This document shows, in pieces, positions 59,020-64,000 of a stretch of DNA of 64,000 bases. Positions within the stretch are counted from its first letter, which is position 1, and each line of letters opens with the position of its first letter. The position numbers were made by a program, and so were the translations under genes. The notes beneath the pieces are model-generated. The model made no database searches, had not been told where the DNA came from, and saw nothing but the letters and a program-made list of their open reading frames with translations. The stretch covers positions 1,587,839 through 1,651,838 of the forward strand of contig NC_079898.1 in NCBI RefSeq assembly GCF_024868665.1, written 5' to 3'. Source of the DNA: Triplophysa rosa. Its lineage: Eukaryota; Chordata; Actinopteri; Cypriniformes; Nemacheilidae.

Positions 59020-62000
59020 GTGTCTGTGTGTGTGGTGTGTGTGCGTGTTGTGTGTGTGGAGTGTTTTGTGTGTGGGTGTGTCTGTCTTCTGTGTTTTCAA
59101 CCTTTTCTTGTTTTTGCAGGTACAACTTTGATTGTTTTGCTTGTAGTCAATGTGTCTCATGTACAGCTGCTTTGTAACAATGAAAATTGTAAAAGCGCTA
59201 TATAAATAAAGTTGAGTTAGAGTTGAGTTGAGTATGCAAATGTGATGAGGGAAGTTTCCACTGGACTAGTAAGCATTTGTGTTAATAGTTGTGTGATTAA
59301 GAGTGCCGTTTTGCCCGACATGACGTTAAGTACATTTATTTATAGATACGATAGTGTGTTTGTTGTCACAGCGTTGAATTCCAGTTATGAGATTGAAATG
59401 CAGACATATCACCTTTTTCAGTGAATATCTTAAAGTTTTGATTTCAAATTATTGTGTAATTTAATCTTCAATGCAGTCAGCAGCAGGTTTAGATGCTGCC
59501 CATGCAGACCTGCGCTATATAGGCCGTCAACAATTCATTCTAGCACTCTCACACACTCACATTCTCCTCTCACACACTCACATTCTCCTTTCACACACAT
59601 ACATTTTCCCTCTCACACACTCACATTTCCTTTCACACACATACATTTTCCCTCTCACACACATACATTTTCCCTCTCACACACTCACATTCTCCTCTCA
59701 CACACTCACATTCTCCTTTCCACATATACTTCCTCTCACACACGTACATTTTCTCTCACACACGTACATTTTTCCTCTCACACACGTCATTTTTCCTCTC
59801 ACACACGTACATTTTTCCTCTCCAACTCACCCACACGACATTTCCCTTCACACTACATTTTCCTCTCCACACGTCATTTTCCTCTCCACACGTACATTTT
59901 CCCTCACACACGTACATTTTTCCTCTCACACACGTACATTTTTCCTCTCACACACGTACATTTTCCTCTCACACACTCAATTCTCCTTCACACACATACA
60001 TTTTCCTCTCACACACTCACATTTTTCCTCTCACACACGTACATTTTTCCTCTCACACCTACATTCTCCTTTCACACACTCACATTCTCCTTTCGCACAC
60101 ACACATTTTTCCTCTCGCACACATACATTTTTCTCCTTTCACACTCACATTCTCCTTTCACACACACTCACATTCTCCTTCCACACACATACATTTTTCC
60201 TCTTGTGCTCAAATATTTTAACGCGCACATTCTAACGTTTTTCTCTTATATTCATATATTTTTACGCAACATTTATACATTTTGCTCTTATGTAAACGTA
60301 TTCAAAGTATACATTTAGTATTAAAAATTATAAATGTATGTAAGAAGAAAATATATGTATGTAAGAGAAGAATGTATGTATGTGTGAGAGAGTATAGTGA
60401 AAACGGAAGGTGTATGATGGAAACGGAAGGCAAGTCATGCAGACGGCGCTTCCGTGTATCAAAACGCTGTAAAATGCGGTTTTTCTATAATATTAAAATC
60501 AGCAGCTCCTTTTCTACACAGTCAGCCCCTCCAATGAACAGAAACACCTGTGTAGTAGAATGTCGATCTGAATAACATTTCCTGTTTTTAATTTTATTGC
60601 GAATCATGTTTAGACTTTCATTGTGTGATATTTTTCCATTGGGCACGTTTTTGAGAGTGTGTACGTTCATGACTCTGTGTACGTTCATGTTTGTAAGTTG
60701 TCAGCCTCGGTAGCGAGTGGACCGCGTGCGCGGCAGCAGCACAGTCTCGCTTTTAACGACAGGAGTTCGACTCCACGGTCCGACCATATTCTTCGTTCCT
60801 TTTGAATTGTTTTATTGGGTCATGTTTTTAAATGTCGGAACACTACCCTCATGCTGACAACTGATTAAATGACAAGAAACGCTTATTAACAAGCCAACCG
60901 GTGTAAGGCCTTAATGCATGTAACAGCTGCGGGCTAAGTCTGCTTACTGTAGGCTACAGTGGCTGTTGTGAGTATGTTTTTATTGATTAAAAATTATTTC
61001 CCATACGAACGTGTTTGTTTTTCTATTTACATATAGACTGTACATGCTGCCTGCATTCAGTATAAAACGCTATAAGCGTTTGACGATCAAAAATCTAAAA
61101 ATTATGGAGACTATTCACATACAGAAACAATAAGGGAAATGCTGACAAAAAACTATTTTTACGTTATTATTATATAGATTTTTTTTGATGACAAAAACGG
61201 CATTTTAAAGGAAAATATAGGCCTGTTTTTATAACTTATGTATTGGTAAATACAGAGCAACGAGCAGCAAAGGTGCAAATTACAACGAAACGTTTTTCCC
61301 TTCATGATAAAAGGATAGCCTATAGCCTACGTATAGCCATCTTAAGCTAAATTGTCAAACGAAAATGAAAGGCAATTGATTAGGCTGTTTAATGCACATT
61401 TACGGATTCTCAATTACAACGAAACTTGAAATGAAATAAAAACATTGTTCACACACAGTCGGCTAACTGTGCAGAACGTATACATTATATGCAACACAAA
61501 AGCACTGGATATTTAGGTTATAATACGCTCCATACACATCGAGCTGAGTTTCTTTATAGAAAAAACACGTGCTTTGTCGAGTAAAATAAATCATATCGAA
61601 ATGATATGCCGGATGAGGAGAAACACTCTCCTCCGAGGCGCGCTGCTTCAATAGCCTATACCAAATACTGCCTTCTTTTTATAGAGGTTGCTAAGCGATC
61701 ACGTTTGTTAAAAACGTTTTGTATTTTGGGATGGTTATTTTGACGAGGCAGGCGAGGCCGCATTCACTTATCTCAGTTTTAGTTTGGGACTTATGCATAA
61801 CAGCATTATGTAAGTGATTTTGTTTAAGTGTAAGTGAGTCCGAACCTCCCATTTGCCTCTTTTTCCCATCACACATTAGATCGTAAAGACATTTATTTAG
61901 CCCGCAGCTGTTACATGCATTAAGGCCTTACACCGGTTGGCTTGTTAATAAGCGTTTCTTGTCATTTAATCAGATGTCAGCAGAGGGTAGTGTTCCGACA

Positions 62001-63412
62001 TTTAAAAACATGACCCAATAAAACAATTCAAAAGGAACGAAGAATATGGTCGGACCGCGAAGTCGAATTCTGTCGTTAAAAGCGAGACTGTGCTGCTGCC
62101 GCGCACGCGGTCCACTCCGCTACCGAGGCTGAACTTACAACTAACGTCACAAGTCATGAACGTACACACTCTCAAAAACGTGCCCAATGGAAAAATATCA
62201 CACAATGAAAGTCTAAACATGATTCGCAATAAAGTTAAAAACAGGAAACGTTATTCAGATCGACATTCTACTACACAGGTCTTTCTGTTCATTGGAGGGG
62301 CTGGACTGTGTAGAAAAGGCGCTGCTGATTTTAATATTATAGAAAACGCCGCATTTTACGGCGTCTTTGATACACGGAAGCGCCGTCTGCATGACCTGCC
62401 TTCCGTTTCCATCATACACCTTCCGTTTTCACTATACTCTCTCACACATACATACATTCTTCTCTTACATACATATATTTTCTTCTTACATACATTTATA
62501 ATTTTTAATACTAAATGTATACTTTGAATACGTTTACATAAGAGCAAAATGTATAAATGTGTGCGTAAAAATATATGAATATAAGAGAAAAACGTTAGAA
62601 TGTGCGCGTTAAAATATTTGAGCACAAGAGGAAAAATGTATGTGTGTGGAAGGAGAATGTGAGTGTGTGTGAAAGGAGAATGTGAGTGTGAAAGGAGAAA
62701 AATGTATGTGTGCGAGAGGAAAAATGTGTGTGTGCGAAAGGAGAATGTGAGTGTGTGTGAAAGGAGAATGTATGAGTGTGAGAGGAAAAATGTACGTGTG
62801 TGAGAGGAAAAATGTGAGTGTGTGAGAGGGAAAATGTATGTGTGTGAAAGGAGAATATGAGTGTGTGAGAGTGCTGGTATGAATTTCGGCTTGAACGGCC
62901 CCTCATAGCTAGACGTAGATCTGACGCCTTTCCCATTTATTCATTTACGACTTAATTTTACTCATAGTCAAGTCTACTTCATACTCAACAAAATTGGCTT
63001 CATAACATAATGTTGTGTGTTTTTGTTCTCTTCTAAATATTTTTAACATGTTAATCTGAAAAAAAATAAAATGCCTTATTTTTGACAGCACTAATTCAGA
63101 CATAATGCCTTCGGTTTAGAAGGTTTTTCAGTCGAGTGATCCTTAACTTTTCCCCTGTAGTGTATGTCCAGAGAAACTTTCATTCAAGGTTAAAGCAGCT
63201 GGGCTACAGGGACATATTTTGTTATCACCCGGAACCTCTTTGCACAGCTTTGTACAGTAATTCATCAAATGTTTAGGATAGCCATATAGTCACTTTGTGT
63301 GTCGAGTGAGACATTTGGTTCTGCATGTGTGGTGTATGTGTGTATGTGTGGTCTTGAATACCTCTGGTGTGGCTTGTCTCAGACAGAAGCTTGTGCTCAT
63401 CTGATTCAGGGG
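40638..63412 (-). CDS. vit: vit (vitrin), 3' eight exons, with a premature stop
   Basis: Vitrin is a secreted extracellular-matrix protein with an N-terminal LCCL domain and two vWA domains. Here the linker and both vWA domains are present in eight minus-strand exons joined by GT-AG introns whose phases agree at all seven junctions (1, 1, 1, 2, 1, 0, 1). vWA1 has the MIDAS DGSWS. vWA2 has DGSSS, GGTSTG and TDGRSYDD. The C-terminus EFNSQPRN is that of vitrin and separates it from cochlin. The LCCL and signal-peptide exons lie beyond the right edge. An in-frame TAG at 42243-42245 would truncate the protein inside vWA1. The longest introns are filled with mobile elements, but exon sequence is otherwise well kept. 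A silenced duplicate is possible. Confidence 0.9.
41035..41548 (-). CDS. vit: vit exon: inter-vWA linker and most of vWA2
   Basis: This 514-bp exon runs from the acceptor CTGTAG (before GCCGTGTGC) to the donor AAAG|GTAAGG. It encodes VCRTNGFFTLPVTSW, RVCDTERLVCSKTCLNANDI and the vWA2 core FVIDGSSSVGTGNFRTVL, YWSGGTSTGAAITF and KIMIVITDGRSYDDVR. The MIDAS pieces DxSxS, T and TDG are present, so the metal site looks intact. The frame is open throughout. Confidence 0.95.
41722..41757. repeat. (CT)n microsatellite in a vit intron
   Basis: The sequence is an uninterrupted CT run of about 36 bases, 174 bases upstream (in gene direction) of the vWA2 exon. Confidence 0.95.
41934..42029. repeat. (CACT)n microsatellite with one undetermined base
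   Basis: About 24 uninterrupted CACT units follow a single N at 41934, the only ambiguous base seen in the window. The N marks a consensus problem or a collapsed repeat within 100 bases of a vit exon. Confidence 0.95.
42132..42358 (-). pseudogene. vit: vit exon with premature TAG (second half of vWA1)
   Basis: This 227-bp exon starts after TTTAAG and ends GACAAG|GTATGA. It reads KALTYINKHFFSDANGN, NVAVVLVDGWPTDRV, stop, EASRLARESGINIFFV and KQNVVEANFVDK. The stop is TAG at 42243-42245 (plus strand CTA), where the conserved vitrin sequence has a charged residue (Glu in human, from memory). A single G-to-T change in GAG would produce it. Everything after the stop remains vitrin-like. Splice sites and phases are intact. 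Confidence 0.88.
42814..43496. mobile_element. MITE-like element with GGCCAGTTGTTCA ends
   Basis: The left end GGCCAGTTGTTCA is mirrored by TGAACAACTGGCC at the right. The interior includes CAGATCCCAGCAAAAGGGTG, which recurs as CAGATCCCATCAAAAGGCTG near 48260, so a related copy spans 48242-49027. It is non-coding. The target duplication is not clear. Confidence 0.6.
43816..43919 (-). CDS. vit: vit exon: middle of vWA1
   Basis: The exon opens after TTCATTCAG and ends GTGG|GTGAGTG. The 34 residues include DDAVTEFSLKQFSNSKDLK and KIVQKGGLSNV. It begins in phase 2 (completing the G of QYG from the 52567 exon) and ends in phase 1 (G of VGK). The preceding intron is 8.6 kb long because of the inserted elements. 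Confidence 0.88.
44783..44850. repeat. DIRS internal complementary region of the deleted element
   Basis: GAACCGGGGTTACGACAGTA and CCTATTGTTCTCTATCATCA match the inverse of the left terminus (AACAATAGGTTACTGTCGTA) and of the right terminus (GATGATTATAGAGAACAA). They overlap in about five bases, AACAA, which would be the circle junction. Confidence 0.75.
44850..45268 (-). pseudogene. DIRS reverse transcriptase N-terminal fragment
   Basis: The frames read SSLLEKGAVLVIPLHQYNQG and YFLVSKKDGSLHPILDLS, then shift to DWFTSVDLKDAFFHISIYP and GMCYEITILPFGLALNP. The domain is cut off before the YLDD box by the internal deletion adjoining the internal complementary region. One frameshift lies near 45080. 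Confidence 0.8.
45393..47473 (-). pseudogene. DIRS gag-like protein, frameshifted
   Basis: The first frame (47473-46949) includes CPATCGSLIAARDTHPYCVV and HAEEALSLPENCSHCLALPK, a Cys/His-rich start. The central frame (46748-46032) contains HMRHFWNDPLDLKHGLTGLE, DCFTASVFQTSYKASALSVR and VEPGQSLFGPTVALMQQC, the gag core of fish DIRS elements. A basic Gln-rich tail follows (46014-45781). At least two frameshifts break it. Confidence 0.75.
47729..47836. mobile_element. 108-bp palindromic MITE
   Basis: The ends GGGCTGCGTTTCCCAAAAGG and CTTTTGGGAAACGCAGCCC are inverse. The inner ATCGTAAG and TTACGAT also pair, giving a long hairpin. This type is common in teleost genomes. No target duplication is clear. 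Confidence 0.85.
48114..49027. mobile_element. MITE-like elements with GGGCCAGTT ends (two tandem pieces)
   Basis: The piece 48114-48241 has ends GGGCCAGTTATTTAAAAG and CTTTTGAACAACTGGCCCC. The following 48242-49027 is related to 42960-43496 (shared CAGATCCCATCAAAAGG and TTTTGAACAATTGGCCCC end). Both are non-coding and in a vit intron. Confidence 0.6.
50143..51620. mobile_element. Inner element with CCTGTATCAC ends
   Basis: The left GCCTGTATCACAAAGCTG and right CGCTTCGTGATACAG are imperfect inverse repeats. The left interior GTTTCGGTTTTTACCC has no obvious counterpart, and the duplication is unclear. It is carried inside the hAT element and split by the LTR at 50611-51186. The class is not assigned. 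Confidence 0.45.
50611..51186 (+). mobile_element. Solo LTR with perfect terminal hairpin, plus strand
   Basis: It starts TGTCATGGCTCTGC and ends TTTCCTGACA with the exact 5-bp duplication AGATC on both sides. The inverse GCAGAGCCATGACA follows at 50656-50669, a perfect 14-bp stem. A CTATATATACC TATA region lies near 50840 and AAAATAAAATA near 51114. It has no internal region. Confidence 0.9.
52567..52714 (-). CDS. vit: vit exon: start of vWA1 with MIDAS
   Basis: The acceptor TTTGTAG precedes CCTGTAAAGTGG. The donor is TATGG|GTAATA. It encodes CKVDVAFLMDGSWSIGKRRF and GPMMGIIQY. DGSWS is the DxSxS metal-ion motif. The Cys opens the domain as in vitrin. The exon phase (1 in, 2 out) matches both neighbours. 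Confidence 0.92.
52804..52869 (-). CDS. vit: vit linker exon
   Basis: This 66-bp symmetrical (phase 1-1) exon lies between TGTTCAG and CCAA|GTACAT. It encodes ISVRGQEPAARAPEIMTQGDP, ending in the GDP that precedes the CKVD start of vWA1. The linker is Ala/Pro-rich and probably extended. Confidence 0.85.
54487..54534 (-). CDS. vit: vit linker exon
   Basis: The acceptor is GTTGTCACAG, the donor TCAG|GTGAGA. This 48-bp phase 1-1 exon encodes APTESWEPDSNPLES. Joined to its neighbour it reads ...LESGISVRGQ.... The small size makes it less certain than the vWA exons, but splice sites and phases agree. Confidence 0.7.
54768..55290. mobile_element. Truncated hAT MITE, relative of 1960-2905
   Basis: The start TGTGCTGTCAATCGATAAAA and the TTAACCCTATTAATCACACA block match the left end of the 1960-2905 element. 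The stretch TTTTAAAATATACTTTTA and the run through about 55290 remain similar. The right terminus is missing. Confidence 0.65.
55625..56564. mobile_element. hAT-type element (0.94 kb)
   Basis: The left end TAGGGATGCCACAATA and right end TATTGTTGCATACCTA are imperfect inverse repeats. The flanks are TTGTTCAC (55617-55624) and TTGTTAAC (56565-56572), an 8-bp duplication with one mismatch. The interior has CGGTTC/GAACCG-rich subterminal DNA and no transposase. Confidence 0.8.
56575..57320. repeat. Degenerate tandem repeats
   Basis: From 56575 to 56830, short units of the type GCTAACATGATTAACATG are repeated with variation. From 56840 to 57320, three longer imperfect units share GACATAGGTCTTG, TTGCTATGGGCCTGGC and TTGTCTCTACGAC blocks. 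None encodes protein. Confidence 0.65.
57321..57968. other. No gene recognised in this vit intron segment
   Basis: There are no recognisable repeats or frames, apart from a short open frame that runs into the L2 fragment starting near 57969. Confidence 0.4.
57969..59232 (+). mobile_element. 5'-truncated L2 copy, nearly identical to the 7 kb element
   Basis: The copy starts within the ORF2 C-terminus and includes its last 113 codons without a single amino-acid difference from the intact element (58315 end against 9971 end), then the 3' region with the same blocks and tail. By eye, differences are only a few substitutions and indels in the untranslated region, and the (GT)n length. No target duplication is obvious. 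It is a young, dead-on-arrival insertion in a vit intron. Confidence 0.9.
59233..59519. other. No gene recognised
   Basis: This is the short AT-rich gap between the L2 tail and the foldback element, without frames or repeats. Confidence 0.4.
59542..60205. repeat. Tandem minisatellite of the foldback left arm
   Basis: About 30 irregular units of 17-24 bases contain ACATTTTCC or CATTCTCCT and CTCTCACACAC. Lengths and third positions vary, so the long open frames here (up to 288 codons of His/Thr/Ser/Phe) are low-complexity artefacts. The right arm holds a shorter inverse array. Confidence 0.85.
60701..60790 (+). other. tRNA-like segment in the foldback arm (pol III boxes)
   Basis: TAGCGAGTGG at 60711-60720 approximates a pol III A box. 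AGTTCGACTCC at 60764-60774 fits the B-box consensus GGTTCGANNCC at 10 of 11 positions, lying within a GGAG/CTCC stem like a T arm. Their spacing is tRNA-like. The right arm carries the same segment in inverse (about 62041-62130), with a perfect A box (TAGCGGAGTGG, 62112-62122 minus) but a damaged B box. No acceptor stem can be drawn, so it is not a tRNA gene. Confidence 0.5.
60946..61897. other. Unique centre of the foldback element
   Basis: This is 0.95 kb of AT-rich DNA between the arms, with short frames but no domain resemblance and no recognisable promoter or RNA. Confidence 0.45.
62903..63361. other. vit intron, no further feature
   Basis: This segment lies between the foldback element and the tentative linker exon at 63362. 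I see no repeat termini or frames. Confidence 0.4.
63362..63412 (-). CDS. vit: vit linker exon, tentative
   Basis: A 51-bp phase 1-1 exon is bounded by GTTCTCAG and AGAG|GTATTC. It encodes PESDEHKLLSETSHTR, a charged linker in phase with the next exon (AGA G|AG GCA). It lies beyond the foldback element, 8.8 kb upstream. It is supported only by splice sites, phase and composition. Further linker exons may exist in between. Confidence 0.5.
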
Positions 63413-64000
63413 CTGAGAACAGAAATCAGGAAATCAGAATTATAAAGACTCTGTCAGAGATACACAAAAAGCCGTAATTATAGTAAGCTCAAGGCCAGGA
63501 ATCCACCTGCAGCTTTATCTATCTGAATAGAGAAAGACTGAAATCTCCAAAACAGATGTTCCAATAACATATTCTGCATCAGGAAAAATGATCACGCTAT
63601 GGACTATATGGAAAAAAAAGGTGTTGGGATGCCCCCTTCTAATGAACGGGTTTGACTACTTTAGTCATTTCCATGAGCACAAATCTTATATTCTAGAGAA
63701 TTCTGTTTGGACAGGGCTCCTTTCTATTCCAACATGACAATGTCCCTGAGCACAAAGCACGCTTCAAAAAGAAATGATTGATTCAGTCAGTGTGAAATAA
63801 CTGGTCTGCATAAAGCCTACAGCTGAACCCAGCTGAACACCATTGAGTCAAACACATCACCCAAACCCATCAATGACTTAAACTCAGGGCTACAGTCATT
63901 TCACAACAGGAAAGACCCTTATAAAGGAGTGATGAAAACAAAATTCTTTGAAATGCTACTGTATAGTGAAGTATATTTCAAATAAAACAAAAGATTGTAC
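63413..64000. other. Right end of window, vit intron (presumed)
   Basis: No gene or exon is recognised here. The segment 63660-63860 (AACATGACAATGTCCCTGAG, CTGAACCCAGCTGAACACCA) resembles a decayed transposon-derived sequence, but I cannot assign it. The upstream vit exons with the LCCL domain would lie further right. Confidence 0.35.

Larger units (their letters stand above)
59520..62902. mobile_element. Foldback element with long inverted arms (3.4 kb)
   Basis: The outer ends (GGCCGTCAACAATTCATTC left; the inverse of GGGGCCGTTCAAGCCGAAAT right) are imperfectly inverse. Inside them, tandem arrays of CACACTCACATTCTCCT-type units (59542-60205) and their inverse (about 62640-62870) form the outer arms. 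Single-copy arms (60206-60945 and 61898-62635) are inverse to each other over about 700 bases with small indels. They surround a 0.95 kb centre. No transposase is visible. Such arms could form a very large hairpin. Confidence 0.75.

Noticed and set aside
59542..60205. Regularly spaced repeats resembling a CRISPR array
   Set aside because: Units are contiguous and variable in length with no unique spacers, and the context is a vertebrate genome.
59452..60318. A 288-codon open frame on the plus strand (and a 254-codon overlapping one)
   Set aside because: They are low-complexity His/Thr/Ser/Phe translations of a minisatellite open in several frames; the inverse arm shows the same effect.

Overview
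The window is eukaryotic, from a teleost fish and most likely a cyprinid-like species. The reasons are the spliced vertebrate gene on the minus strand, the 8-bp-TSD hAT elements, L2-clade LINEs with the 3' tail (GTTGA)n, DIRS-type retrotransposons, Harbinger and Tc1 relics, a tRNA-derived SINE head and many (GT)n/(CACT)n microsatellites. Species cannot be fixed from the sequence alone. There are no bacterial-type operons, CRISPR arrays or phage genes.

One host gene is recognisable: the 3' part of vit (vitrin), minus strand, about 63.4 kb down to 40.6 kb. Eight exons can be placed by splice sites and perfectly matching intron phases: a tentative linker exon at 63362-63412, then 54487-54534, 52804-52869, 52567-52714, 43816-43919, 42132-42358, 41035-41548 and the terminal 40638-40816. 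They encode a linker followed by two von Willebrand factor A domains. The first exons (signal peptide, LCCL domain) would lie to the right of the window. The exon at 42132-42358 carries an in-frame TAG inside the first vWA domain, so this copy is a pseudogene, a null allele or a consensus error.

Nearly everything else is mobile DNA in nested layers. 0.7-5.5 kb: a hAT-type element holding a hAT MITE and a solo LTR. 7.0-10.9 kb: an L2 LINE with an intact 999-codon endonuclease/reverse transcriptase ORF. 11.0-12.5 kb: a Harbinger relic split by a MITE and a solo LTR. 13.4-26.2 kb: an old L2 copy broken by a solo LTR, an antisense LINE, a LINE 3' tail, an unidentified insert and a broken LTR retrotransposon, which is itself broken by a 6.6 kb DIRS element carrying two hAT MITEs. 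27.0-31.6 kb: DIRS-like, Tc1, LINE and LTR relics and a decayed SAM-type retrocopy. 32.8-37.8 kb: a second L2 with an SGNH-hydrolase ORF1 and an ORF2 broken by three in-frame stops. 38.1-38.6 kb: a solo LTR.

The vit introns hold a gag-only mini-DIRS (44.5-47.7 kb), a three-layer nest (49.3-52.1 kb), hAT elements, a 5'-truncated L2 nearly identical to the intact copy at 7 kb (58-59.2 kb) and a 3.4 kb foldback element with long inverted arms (59.5-62.9 kb). The most original signals are a covarying terminal hairpin shared by several solo LTRs, pol III A/B-box-like sequences inside the foldback arms, and the vit premature stop.
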